DNA of 11,537 nt. Origin: Candidatus Adiutrix sp. Its GTDB lineage: Bacteria; Desulfobacterota; Desulfarculia; Adiutricales; Adiutricaceae. Below, in pieces: positions 1-6,167 of this stretch (position 1 is its first letter; every line of letters begins with the position of its first letter). The position numbers were made by a program, and so were the translations under genes. The DNA is taken from NCBI GenBank assembly GCA_031286085.1, contig JAITUX010000079.1, forward strand, positions 1 to 11,537, in the 5' to 3' direction. A model generated the notes under the pieces. That model did not search any database. It was given only the letters and a program-made list of their open reading frames with translations, and was not told where the DNA came from.

Positions 1-62
1 AAAACGGCGCCCAGGAAAACCAGTCCGGGGAAAGCGGCCAGGAGTGACGGGCTAAACGGCAT
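1..62 (-). CDS. PTS mannose/sorbose-family EIIC, N-terminal fragment (runs off left edge)
   Basis: An ATG at 62-60 on the minus strand opens a frame that stays open to the window edge: 20 codons plus two bases. It begins MPFSPSLLAAFPGLVFLGAV, which is strongly hydrophobic and looks like a first membrane segment. The start lies inside the end of the EIIB gene and overlaps it by 11 bases, a typical coupled arrangement in PTS operons. Mannose-family operons usually continue EIIA, EIIB, EIIC, EIID, so the expected next product is the membrane permease subunit EIIC. The identification therefore rests on position and hydrophobicity, not on a recognised motif; only the first 20 residues are visible. 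A GGGAACGG stretch upstream is at best a weak ribosome binding site, consistent with translational coupling to EIIB. Confidence 0.6.
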   Translation of the reverse strand, partial: MPFSPSLLAAFPGLVFLGAV

Positions 63-552
63 CGTCCGTTCCCGAAGGCCGCCATCTGACGCCCTTGGCG
101 GCCGGCACGGACTGGAGAATGACCGCCAGGCCCCGGCGCTGCAGCCGGGCCAGGCCGGCCAGTTCCTCCTGCCGGGCGAAAAAGGTTTCGGTCAGGCGCA
201 GGCCCAGATCGCGGGAGAGATTATCCAGTTGATTGCCGAGGTTCAATAGTCCAATGTCCAATCCGGCCGTGACGGCCTCCAGGGCGTCGGCCAGGCTCTT
301 GAAAATCAGAAGGACGCGCTTTTCAGCCAGTTCGGGTCCGGCCAGGAATTCGGCCAAGCCCGCCAAGGGCCGGAAATGGGCCTGGCTGATTTCCGGCGGC
401 AGGCCCAGGCGCATTATCATCTGGGCCGTGGAGTCGCCGGCCGTGTCGCCGTCGGCCACGACTATGACCTCCGCTTTCAGGTAAGGCACCCAGGCCGCGG
501 CTATCTGGCCGTGTATGAGTTTGGAGTCCACGCGGGACCAGACCAGGGTCAA
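52..552 (-). CDS. PTS mannose/fructose/sorbose-family EIIB component
   Basis: Cytoplasmic phosphocarrier of a mannose-family phosphotransferase system. It accepts phosphate from EIIA on a histidine and passes it to the sugar during transport through EIIC/EIID. The protein has 166 residues, about the usual EIIB length. The family signature is near the N terminus (RVDSKLIHGQ, residues 7-16), and His14 is the expected phosphorylation site. The start codon is TTG, preceded by AGAGG six bases upstream; this start puts the signature at the normal distance from the N terminus and no ATG fits. The gene follows EIIA by 26 bases and overlaps EIIC by 11 bases. Sugar specificity cannot be read from the sequence. 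In deltaproteobacteria such PTS genes near rapZ may serve regulation rather than bulk transport, which is inference here. Confidence 0.9.
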   Translation of the reverse strand: MTLVWSRVDSKLIHGQIAAAWVPYLKAEVIVVADGDTAGDSTAQMIMRLGLPPEISQAHFRPLAGLAEFLAGPELAEKRVLLIFKSLADALEAVTAGLDIGLLNLGNQLDNLSRDLGLRLTETFFARQEELAGLARLQRRGLAVILQSVPAAKGVRWRPSGTDDAV

Positions 553-578
553 TCTTAGCCTCTTGCTGAAATTTCAGG

Positions 579-992
579 TTATTGGGAACCGAGCCCCTGC
601 CTAAGAAGCTCTCCGGCCACATTGATGCTCTTGCGGCCGTATTCGCCTATGGCTTGGGCGGCTTCGGACAGCAAGGAACGGTCCCGTAGCTGCACGGCTT
701 TGAGCAACATGGGCAGATTTACGCCGGAGAGAACTTCCACCCGGCCATTCTCCAGGAAAGACAGGCTGATGTTGGATGGAGTCCCCCCGAACATATCGGT
801 CAGGACCAGCACCCCGTCCCCCTTGTCCAGGGCCCGGATGGCCACGCCCACGGCCTCGCGCAGGGATTCCGGGCTGCGGACGCTGTCTATGGAGACGGTC
901 AGGCAGCCCTCCAGGCCGCCGATTATGAACTCGGCCGTCTTCAGGATCTCCTGGCCCAATGAGCCGTGGGTGACTATGACCAAACCGATCAT
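579..992 (-). CDS. PTS mannose-family EIIA component
   Basis: Cytoplasmic EIIA domain of a mannose-type phosphotransferase system; it receives phosphate from HPr and passes it to EIIB. The 137-residue protein begins MIGLVIVTHGSLG, with His9 in the conserved VTHG motif as the phosphorylated residue. The second family motif, TDMFGGTPSN, lies at residues 65-74. It is a single-domain EIIA, whereas E. coli ManX fuses EIIA and EIIB. I chose ATG at 992: it gives the standard family N terminus and has GAGG nine bases upstream. A TTG at 1007 would add five residues, but it overlaps that ribosome binding site. The gene follows rapZ after 85 bases and precedes EIIB by 26 bases. HPr and enzyme I genes are not visible. 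Confidence 0.93.
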   Translation of the reverse strand: MIGLVIVTHGSLGQEILKTAEFIIGGLEGCLTVSIDSVRSPESLREAVGVAIRALDKGDGVLVLTDMFGGTPSNISLSFLENGRVEVLSGVNLPMLLKAVQLRDRSLLSEAAQAIGEYGRKSINVAGELLRQGLGSQ

Positions 993-1012
993 GCCGGAAT
1001 ACCTCAAGCCGG

Positions 1013-1033
1013 GCGGCCTTCAAGCCTGGCCGC
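1013..1033 (-). other. Small hairpin in the rapZ-EIIA intergenic region
   Basis: A perfect 6-bp inverted repeat, GCGGCC and GGCCGC, is separated by 9 bases in the leader of EIIA. No T-run follows on the minus strand, so it does not look like an intrinsic terminator. It could affect mRNA stability or be incidental in GC-rich DNA. Confidence 0.3.
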
Positions 1034-1062
1034 ATTCAAGCAGATTTAAGACCTGGCGCCAA
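1034..1062 (-). promoter_or_regulatory. Candidate weak sigma70 promoter for the PTS genes
   Basis: On the minus strand, TTGGCG (1062-1057) and TTGAAT (1039-1034) are spaced 17 bases apart; each matches the sigma70 consensus at four of six positions. A 15-base run of only A and T (1061-1075), conspicuous in this GC-rich DNA, overlaps the first bases of the -35 box and extends upstream, as an UP element would. It could give EIIA-EIIB-EIIC transcription separate from ribBA-rapZ. The match is partial and untested. Confidence 0.3.
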
Positions 1063-1077
1063 AATTTTTTAAAAACC

Positions 1078-1947
1078 TCAAACGATGTCGCGGTGGCGCA
1101 GGTTAAGGGGCCCGCCGAACACCCGGCCCAGGGCGTCATTGAGAGCCTCGGCCACGGCCACGCTGCGGTGCTGGCCGCCGGTGCAGCCGACGGCTATGGT
1201 CAGATACGACTTGCCCTCCTTCTGGTAGAGAGGCAGAAGATAGGCCAGCATTTCCAGGAAACGCCCCAGAAACCCCCCCGTTTCCGGGGCGCCCATCACA
1301 TAGTCGCGGACGGCCCGGTCGCGGCCGTCCAAGGCCCGCAGTCCGTCTATATAGAAGGGATTGGGCAGAAAGCGCACATCCACCATCAGGTCGGCCTCCG
1401 GGGGCAGGCCGTTCTTGAAGCCGAATGACAGTATCTCCACGGACATGGACCGGCTGGCGCCCTCCTGGCTGAAACGCTCCATGACCAACTCCCTCAAGGC
1501 CCCGGCCTTGAGTGAACTGGTGTCGATAACCTGGTCGGCCGCCTCCCGGAGGGGGAGCAGATGCTCCCGCTCGGCCCTTATGCCCGCCACCAGGTCGCCG
1601 CGGGGGGCCAGGTGGTGGGGCCGCCGGGTTTCCGAAAAACGCTTGACCAGGACATCCTCGGCCGCGTCTATGAACAGGAGGCTTAGTTCATAGCCCAGGT
1701 CGCGGGCCTCCCGGAACCGGTTCTCAAACTGGCCGGCCAATTCCGGCTCCCGGGCGTCCATGCCCACGGCCAGGCGGATGAAGCCGCCGCTCTCCTTGCG
1801 CAGGGCCAGGAACTTGGGCAAGAGGTCCACGGGGAGGTTGTCTATGGCCAGGTAGCCAAGATCCTCCAAGGCCTTCAGCACGGTGCTCTTGCCCGACCCG
1901 GACAGGCCGGTGACAATCAGCAGGCGGCCGTGACAGGTTTTAAGCAC
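1078..1947 (-). CDS. rapZ: RapZ/YvcJ-family nucleotide-binding regulatory protein
   Basis: Cytoplasmic P-loop protein of the RapZ (YhbJ/YvcJ) family, 289 residues, near the usual family length. In E. coli, RapZ binds small RNAs and directs RNase E to GlmZ to control glucosamine-6-phosphate synthase; whether that role applies here is unknown. Visible motifs are the Walker A GLSGSGKST (residues 14-22), AIDNLP (34-39), a Walker-B-like LFIDA (92-96), the family block RFSETRRPHHL (104-114) and the C-terminal GCTGGQHRSV (254-263). The start is GTG with a very strong TAAGGAGG site seven bases upstream. It follows nusB by 27 bases and precedes the PTS genes; a rapZ-PTS neighbourhood is common in Proteobacteria. 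The hprK, ptsN or HPr genes often found nearby are not present here. Confidence 0.96.
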   Translation of the reverse strand: MLKTCHGRLLIVTGLSGSGKSTVLKALEDLGYLAIDNLPVDLLPKFLALRKESGGFIRLAVGMDAREPELAGQFENRFREARDLGYELSLLFIDAAEDVLVKRFSETRRPHHLAPRGDLVAGIRAEREHLLPLREAADQVIDTSSLKAGALRELVMERFSQEGASRSMSVEILSFGFKNGLPPEADLMVDVRFLPNPFYIDGLRALDGRDRAVRDYVMGAPETGGFLGRFLEMLAYLLPLYQKEGKSYLTIAVGCTGGQHRSVAVAEALNDALGRVFGGPLNLRHRDIV

Positions 1948-1974
1948 GGTCTTCCCTCCTTAGGGCGGCCCCGT

Positions 1975-2481
1975 TCAGGCCGACGCGGCTGAAGCGCGCA
2001 GCAGACGATCCAGAACACCGTTTACGAAAGCCGGCGAATCGTTGTCCCCGTAGCTCTTGGCTATTTCCAGGGCTTCGTTCAAGCTGACCCGGGCCGGGAT
2101 ATCCTCCCGGTGGAGCATCTCATAATAGGCCAGCCGGATCAGGCCCCGGTCCACCGGGGACATACGGGCCAGGGTCCAGTTGACCGCGGCCCGGCCTATC
2201 TCGGCGTCCAACTCGGCCTGGGCGGCGGCGACCCCGAAAAACAGCTCCCTGGCCAGGGGCCAGGCCCGCCGAAATTGCCTGGCCGACAGGGCCAGGGCGT
2301 TCTCGGGATCGTTTTCCGGGCTGAAGGCGGCTTCAAAGGCTTCGGTCGTGGCCTCGGGCGGACCGCCTTCCAAGTCGCGCTGGAAAAGGAGCCTCAAAGC
2401 CAGCTCCCGGGCCAGGCGCCGGGGGCCGGCCGCCGCCCTCCGGCCCGGCTCGGAGTCCTCCCGGGGCGGATCCGCCGCCAT
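1975..2481 (-). CDS. nusB: Transcription antitermination factor NusB
   Basis: RNA-binding factor that pairs with NusE (ribosomal protein S10) on boxA RNA during rRNA antitermination. The protein has 168 residues. The family core starts at about residue 21 (RRLARELALRLLFQRDLEG), and the C-terminal half has the characteristic W.LARMSPVDRGLIRLAYYEM block, then DIPARVSLNEALEIAKSYG and FVNGVLDRLL. About 20 charged, Pro/Arg-rich residues precede the core and look like an unstructured extension. The ATG start is fixed by the TGATG junction: the last base of the ribH stop is the first base of this start, so translation is probably coupled. ribH-nusB linkage is widespread in bacteria and supports the assignment. 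Confidence 0.96.
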   Translation of the reverse strand: MAADPPREDSEPGRRAAAGPRRLARELALRLLFQRDLEGGPPEATTEAFEAAFSPENDPENALALSARQFRRAWPLARELFFGVAAAQAELDAEIGRAAVNWTLARMSPVDRGLIRLAYYEMLHREDIPARVSLNEALEIAKSYGDNDSPAFVNGVLDRLLRASAASA

Positions 2482-2975
2482 CAGGCCTTATCCAGGGCCC
2501 GGAGCAGGCTGGCCATTTCCATGGCCGACAGGGCCGCGTCGAAACCCTTGTTGCCGGCTTTGGTCCCGGCCCTCTCCACGGCCTGTTCTATGGTATCGCA
2601 GGTCAGAACCCCGAAAGCCACCGGGAGCCCGGTGGTCAGGGAGACCTGGGCCAGCCCCTTGGCCACCTCGCCGGCCACATACTCGAAATGGGGCGTAGCC
2701 CCCCGGATGACGGCCCCCAGGGCCACTATGGCCTCGTAACGGCCTGATTCAGCCAGTTTCCTGGCCACCAGGGGCAGTTCAAAAGCCCCAGGGGTCCGCA
2801 CTATGACCAGGTGGTCATCCGTGGCCCCGTGGCGCCTTAAGGCGTCCAGCGCGCCCTCCAGGAGGCGCTCGGTGAGAAAACCGTTGAAACGGCTCACCAC
2901 CAGGGCCGCCTTAAGACCCTGGGCGCTCAGTTGTCCTTCCACAATTTTCATGCCGCTCATTTCACCGGTTGCCAT
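2481..2975 (-). CDS. ribH: 6,7-dimethyl-8-ribityllumazine synthase
   Basis: Penultimate enzyme of riboflavin synthesis. It condenses 3,4-dihydroxy-2-butanone 4-phosphate with 5-amino-6-ribitylamino-uracil to give the lumazine substrate of riboflavin synthase. The protein has 164 residues, usual for the family. Recognisable blocks are [18 protein letters not shown] (residues 26-43), [15 protein letters not shown] (60-74), [20 protein letters not shown] (85-104, with the catalytic-site histidine at His96) and [16 protein letters not shown]. Three in-frame ATG codons (residues 1, 6 and 9) lie close together; the first is chosen because GGGGAGG sits six bases before it. It lies 61 bases after ribBA, which supplies one substrate directly, and overlaps nusB by one base. 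Confidence 0.97.
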   Translation of the reverse strand: MATGEMSGMKIVEGQLSAQGLKAALVVSRFNGFLTERLLEGALDALRRHGATDDHLVIVRTPGAFELPLVARKLAESGRYEAIVALGAVIRGATPHFEYVAGEVAKGLAQVSLTTGLPVAFGVLTCDTIEQAVERAGTKAGNKGFDAALSAMEMASLLRALDKA

Positions 2976-3008
2976 TGGGGGCCTCCCCTGAATTCCTATG
3001 GCCGCGTC

Positions 3009-3031
3009 CGCCCGGGAACCTAAACCGGGCG
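3009..3031 (-). other. Hairpin between ribBA and ribH
   Basis: A 7-bp perfect inverted repeat (CGCCCGG and CCGGGCG) with a 9-base loop sits in the 61-base gap between ribBA and ribH. It starts 6 bases past the ribBA stop and is not followed by a T-run on the minus strand, so it is unlikely to be a full intrinsic terminator. It could stabilise the upstream message or tune readthrough. I see no RFN/FMN riboswitch elements here. Confidence 0.4.
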
Positions 3032-3036
3032 CGGGT

Positions 3037-4257
3037 CTAGTTATCGTCTTCCATCTGTTCCAGGTGCAGGGCGTGGCCCATCTTCTGGCACTTGGTCTTC
3101 ATATAGCGGTAATTTTCCGGCCGGGGTGGCACTTCTATGGGCACCCGTTCCGTGACCGTCAGGCCGTAACCTTCCAGGCCCACGATTTTGGCCGGGTTGT
3201 TGGTCATAAGCCTCATTTCGGACACGCCCAGGTCGCGCAGGACCTGGGCGCCCAGGCCGTAGTCGCGCAGGTCGTCGGCAAAACCCAGGGCTTGGTTGGC
3301 CTCCACCGTGTCGCAGCCCTGGTCCTGAAGGGCGTAGGCCTTGATTTTATTTATGAGGCCGATGCCCCGGCCCTCCTGGGGGACATAGAGCAGAACGCCC
3401 CGGCCGGCCTCCTGGATAAGCCGCAGGGCCTCGTGGAGCTGCTCGCCGCAATCACAGCGCAGGGAGCCCAGGGTGTCGCCGGTGAGACACTGGGAGTGAA
3501 CCCGGACCAGGACCGCCTCGCCATCCCGGAGATCCCCCAAAGTCAGGGCCACGTATTCCGGGCCGCCCAGGCGGCTGGCATAAACCGCCAGGTTGAACTC
3601 CCCCCAGGGGGTGGGCAGCCTGGTCCGGGCGGCCAGGTCCACCAGCCGCTCATTGGCCAGGCGATAGGCTATGATATCGGCCACGGTGATTATCTTCAGG
3701 TCGTGCCGGTCCGCGAAGCGCTCCAGGTCGGGCCTCCGGCTCATGGTGCCGTCCTCATTCATGATTTCGCAGATGACCCCGGCCGGCTTCAAGCCGGCCA
3801 GGCGGGCCAGGTCCACCGAACCCTCGGTCTGGCCGGCCCGGGCCAGCACCCCCCCGGGCTTGGCCCGCAAGGGGAAGATGTGCCCGGGCACCACCAGGTC
3901 GCGGGGACCGGCCCCGTCGCGGACGGCCGCCAGAATGGTGGTGGCCCGGTCCGCGGCCGAGATGCCGGTGGTCACGCCCTCCCGGGCCTCGATGGAAACG
4001 GTGAAGGCGGTCTGAAATGGCGACTGGTTGAAAGAGGTCATCTGGGGCAGGCCCAATTCGTCCACCTTTTCCTGGGTCAAGGCCAGGCAGACCAGGCCCC
4101 GGGCGTGGGTGACCATGAAGTTGACGGCCTCCGGAGTCACCTTTTCCGCGGCCAGCACCAGGTCGCCCTCGTTTTCCCGGTTTTCATCGTCCACCATTAT
4201 GACCATGCGCCCGGCGCGAATATCCTCCAGAGCGTCCCTGATGGCGGAAGCAGGCAT
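3037..4257 (-). CDS. ribBA: Bifunctional 3,4-dihydroxy-2-butanone 4-phosphate synthase / GTP cyclohydrolase II
   Basis: Cytoplasmic two-domain enzyme that starts both branches of riboflavin synthesis. The N-terminal RibB half (residues 1 to about 200) converts ribulose 5-phosphate to the four-carbon unit; the RibA half (about 205-406) opens GTP. RibB motifs seen are [10 protein letters not shown] (24-33), [12 protein letters not shown] (96-107) and GHIFPL (125-130). RibA motifs are [21 protein letters not shown], with the zinc ligands Cys257, Cys268 and Cys270, then QEGRGIGL (294-301), [11 protein letters not shown] and MTNNPAKI. One oddity: the RibB motif usually reading GHTEA is GQTEG here, so Gln143 (codon CAG) replaces a conserved active-site histidine. 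The ATG start has GGGGAGG five bases upstream. It is the first gene of the minus-strand block, followed by ribH, which uses the products of both branches. Confidence 0.96.
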   Translation of the reverse strand: MPASAIRDALEDIRAGRMVIMVDDENRENEGDLVLAAEKVTPEAVNFMVTHARGLVCLALTQEKVDELGLPQMTSFNQSPFQTAFTVSIEAREGVTTGISAADRATTILAAVRDGAGPRDLVVPGHIFPLRAKPGGVLARAGQTEGSVDLARLAGLKPAGVICEIMNEDGTMSRRPDLERFADRHDLKIITVADIIAYRLANERLVDLAARTRLPTPWGEFNLAVYASRLGGPEYVALTLGDLRDGEAVLVRVHSQCLTGDTLGSLRCDCGEQLHEALRLIQEAGRGVLLYVPQEGRGIGLINKIKAYALQDQGCDTVEANQALGFADDLRDYGLGAQVLRDLGVSEMRLMTNNPAKIVGLEGYGLTVTERVPIEVPPRPENYRYMKTKCQKMGHALHLEQMEDDN

Positions 4258-4291
4258 GGAATCCTCCCCAAAAGCCTTAATATTCTAAAAC

Positions 4292-4321
4292 ATTCTAACA
4301 TGAAACCGCCGGCCGACACAA
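4292..4321 (-). promoter_or_regulatory. Candidate extended -10 promoter for ribBA
   Basis: On the minus strand, TGTTAGAAT (4300-4292) matches an extended -10 element, with TAGAAT agreeing with the consensus at five of six positions. A poor -35 candidate, TTGTGT, lies 18 bases upstream (4321-4316). Transcription would begin near 4285, leaving a leader of about 28 bases that contains the GGGGAGG ribosome binding site. A second TAGAAT ten bases downstream forms a short direct repeat. The leader is too short for an FMN riboswitch. Confidence 0.42.
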
Positions 4322-4360
4322 GAGCCAAGGCGTTTCGAGGCCTCCCAGGGCCGCCCCCGA

Positions 4361-4389
4361 TTGACAGGGGCCGGGATTTAAACTATCAT
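4361..4389 (+). promoter_or_regulatory. Sigma70 promoter of the DHH phosphoesterase gene
   Basis: TTGACA (4361-4366) is a perfect -35 box. TATCAT (4384-4389) is a -10 box with five of six consensus bases, exactly 17 bases away. Transcription should start near 4396, giving a leader of about 42 bases before the ATG at 4438. This supports that start over an in-frame ATG at 4300, which lies upstream of the promoter. No operator-like repeat is obvious around it. Confidence 0.75.
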
Positions 4390-4437
4390 GATTTATTGGA
4401 AACGGAGCGCCTTTTGTCAAGCCACGGAGAGGGTAAC

Positions 4438-5364
4438 ATGCGCTTGGTGACTCGTTCGGATTTTGACGGCCTGGCCTGCGCGGCCCTGCTTAAGGAGGCC
4501 GGGCTGATTGATTCCTATCAATTCGCCCATCCCAAGGACCTGCAGGACGGCCTTGTGGAAATAACCAGCCACGACATCCTGGCCAACGTGCCCTATGTTC
4601 CGGGCTGCGGCATGTGGTTCGACCACCACACCAGCGAAGGGGAAAGGCTGGGGGCCATTTCCTACCGGGGCATGTCCCGCATGGCCCCCTCCTGCGCCCG
4701 GGTCATATATGACTACCTCGGCGGCTCCTCCCGTTTCCATGACCACTGGAATCCCATGATGGAAGCGGTGGACAAGGTTGACAGCGCCAATCTGACCAGG
4801 AGCGAAATAGAGCATCCCAAGGACTGGATCCTCATCGGCTTCATAATGGACCCCCGCACCGGGCTGGGCCGTTTCCGCGACTTCCGCATCTCCAACTATC
4901 AACTGATGCAGGACCTGATAGAATGCTGCCGCACCATGTCCGCGGCCGAGATTCTGCGCCTGCCGGACGTCAAGGAACGGGTGAACCTCTATACGGAGCA
5001 GAGCGCCCTTTTCAAAAACATGCTCCGCCGCTGCTCCCGCCAGGTGGGCGAAGTCTTGGTCATAGACTTCCGGGGCGAGGAAATCATTTACGCCGGCAAC
5101 CGCTTCCTGGTCTATACCCTATTCCCCGACTGCACGGTCAGCATACACGTCACCTGGGGCAAAGAGAAGCGTAACGTGGTTCTGGCCATGGGCAACAGCA
5201 TTCTCAACCGCGCCAGCCGGGCCAATCTGGGCTCCGTGGCCCTCCGCTTCGGCGGCGGCGGGCATGAGGCCGTGGCCACCTGCCAGGTGGAGGCCAACGA
5301 AGCGGACAATATCCTGGGAACCATAATCAACTATATTCACGAGGCCAACCAGGCCACGGGCTGA
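4438..5364 (+). CDS. DHH/DHHA1-family phosphoesterase (exopolyphosphatase-like)
   Basis: Predicted cytoplasmic, metal-dependent phosphoesterase of 308 residues. The N-terminal DHH domain shows RSDFDG (residues 6-11, with Asp8 and Asp10 as likely metal ligands), a candidate motif II aspartate at Asp46, DHH itself at 62-64 in WFDHHTSEGE, and a further acidic motif in AVDKVDSANLT. The C-terminal DHHA1 domain carries the substrate-binding FGGGGHEA (271-278). Members of this superfamily include nanoRNases, cyclic-dinucleotide phosphodiesterases and exopolyphosphatases. The SDFDG motif differs from the NPDGD form of NrnA, so I do not assign a substrate. Start: ATG with GGAGAGGG four bases upstream, about 42 bases after a strong promoter. 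The frame is open far upstream, but that part is antisense to ribBA. It has its own promoter and a strong terminator, so it appears to be a single-gene transcript. Confidence 0.9.
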   Translation: MRLVTRSDFDGLACAALLKEAGLIDSYQFAHPKDLQDGLVEITSHDILANVPYVPGCGMWFDHHTSEGERLGAISYRGMSRMAPSCARVIYDYLGGSSRFHDHWNPMMEAVDKVDSANLTRSEIEHPKDWILIGFIMDPRTGLGRFRDFRISNYQLMQDLIECCRTMSAAEILRLPDVKERVNLYTEQSALFKNMLRRCSRQVGEVLVIDFRGEEIIYAGNRFLVYTLFPDCTVSIHVTWGKEKRNVVLAMGNSILNRASRANLGSVALRFGGGGHEAVATCQVEANEADNILGTIINYIHEANQATG

Positions 5365-5393
5365 CCGTCCGGCCTGGGGCTCCCGCCCGCTCC

Positions 5394-5440
5394 GGCGGCG
5401 GCCGACGCCTTGTGGCAAGGCGTCGGCCGCCGCCCTTTTA
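5394..5440 (+). terminator. Strong intrinsic terminator after the DHH phosphoesterase gene
   Basis: A perfect 19-bp inverted repeat (arms 5394-5412 and 5416-5434) with a three-base TGG loop is followed by C and TTTT (5436-5439). The stem is very GC-rich, which compensates for the short T-run. There is no A-run on the left side, so it is directional and serves the plus-strand gene ending at 5364. It separates that gene from the promoter at 5473. Confidence 0.88.
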
Positions 5441-5463
5441 CGGCTGGTTTCAGAACTTCGCCC

Positions 5464-5487
5464 GGATTCAGTTTGACGGTTGAATCC
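5464..5487. promoter_or_regulatory. Candidate operator: 7-10-7 inverted repeat around the -35 box
   Basis: GGATTCA (5464-5470) and TGAATCC (5481-5487) are perfect inverted copies separated by 10 bases, 24 bases in all. The -35 hexamer (5473-5478) lies within the spacer, so a dimeric regulator bound here would be expected to block RNA polymerase. The half-site spacing is about 17 bases centre to centre, somewhat under two helical turns. No regulator gene is in the window, so the binding protein is unknown. Confidence 0.5.
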
Positions 5488-5501
5488 ATGAAACATATAA
5501 T
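5473..5501 (+). promoter_or_regulatory. Strong sigma70 promoter of the DUF3786-cooC-RND run
   Basis: TTGACG (5473-5478, five of six consensus bases) and TATAAT (5496-5501, perfect) are separated by exactly 17 bases. Transcription should begin near 5508, leaving about 20 bases before the first gene, room for its AAGGAG ribosome binding site. The preceding terminator isolates it from upstream transcription. Confidence 0.82.
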
Positions 5502-5527
5502 GAATTTTCAAGCAGTAAGGAGCGACT

Positions 5528-6154
5528 ATGCGGGTTGACGATTTCAAGAATGCCTGCCGCCTGGCCGCCGAGGAACTGGCGGCCAAAGATTTCAACCGGG
5601 TGGCCGAGGACGCCGGCGCCACCCTCCTTTCCGCCCCGGCCGGCTTTCAACTGGCCTTCTTCGGCCGCCAGGCCCTCGTCACCGCCCCGGACATGGCCGT
5701 GACTTGGCGCGACCCAAAGCCGGGCGAGGATTTCAGCCTGACCGACGCCGTCTTGGTGCTGCACTACCTGAACGGCGCCTCCGGGAAACGGCCCAGCGGA
5801 CAGTTGGCGGCCTATCGCCAGATTCCCGGGGGCGAATTCTACACCCAGGCCTTCCACAGCCGGGCCGTCGCCCCCCTGGCCAAGACCTTCGGCCGGACCC
5901 CCGGACTCCTGACCAAGGCGATCGCGGCCCTGGGCGGGGAACCGGCCCCCGGACTGGGGGACGAAGCCGGACGCTTCCGCGTGCTGCCCCACCTGGACCT
6001 GGCGGTCATGGTCCACTTGGGCGACGAGGAATTTGAAAGCTCCGGGCAGGTGCTCTTCGATCCGATCATCGCCTCCTACCTGTCCAACGAGGACATATCC
6101 TGGCTAGGTTCGGCCCTGGTTTACCGCCTCATGGCCGCGGCCAGAAACATCTGA
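5528..6154 (+). CDS. DUF3786-like protein of unknown function
   Basis: A soluble protein of 208 residues with no signal peptide, membrane segment or known catalytic motif, and a single cysteine (Cys10). The sequence resembles the DUF3786 family as I remember it: LTDAVLVLHYLNGASG (71-86), AYRQIPGGEFYTQAFHSR (95-112), FRVLPHLDLAVMVHLGDEEF (150-169) and a C-terminal YLSNEDISWLGSALVYRL (184-201). That match is by eye; a Pfam search would settle it. DUF3786 proteins are, to my knowledge, found mainly in anaerobes, some near CO dehydrogenase or corrinoid genes. The biochemical role is unknown. The start ATG follows AAGGAG by five bases and a strong promoter. cooC follows after 13 bases, so a role alongside the CooC-type ATPase is a reasonable inference. 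Confidence 0.82.
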   Translation: MRVDDFKNACRLAAEELAAKDFNRVAEDAGATLLSAPAGFQLAFFGRQALVTAPDMAVTWRDPKPGEDFSLTDAVLVLHYLNGASGKRPSGQLAAYRQIPGGEFYTQAFHSRAVAPLAKTFGRTPGLLTKAIAALGGEPAPGLGDEAGRFRVLPHLDLAVMVHLGDEEFESSGQVLFDPIIASYLSNEDISWLGSALVYRLMAAARNI

Positions 6155-6167
6155 CGGGAGAAACGAC

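Noticed and set aside
1005..1007. TTG start adding five residues to EIIA
   Set aside because: This codon overlaps the GAGG ribosome binding site of the ATG at 992, which gives the standard MIG...THG family N terminus.
622..1428. 268-codon plus-strand open frame over EIIA and rapZ
   Set aside because: Antisense to two well-recognised proteins and without any recognisable motif.
3009..3031. Terminator between ribBA and ribH
   Set aside because: The stem is only 7 bp and has no T-run after it on the minus strand; the genes probably remain one transcript.
4300..4302. In-frame ATG that would add 46 residues to the DHH protein
   Set aside because: It lies upstream of the TTGACA/TATCAT promoter, lacks a ribosome binding site and adds residues with no family resemblance.
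2998..4437. Long in-frame upstream extension of the DHH gene (total 788 codons)
   Set aside because: It is antisense to ribBA and contains the DHH gene's own promoter; its translation is low-complexity. The start at 4438 has a ribosome binding site and gives a normal DHH N terminus.
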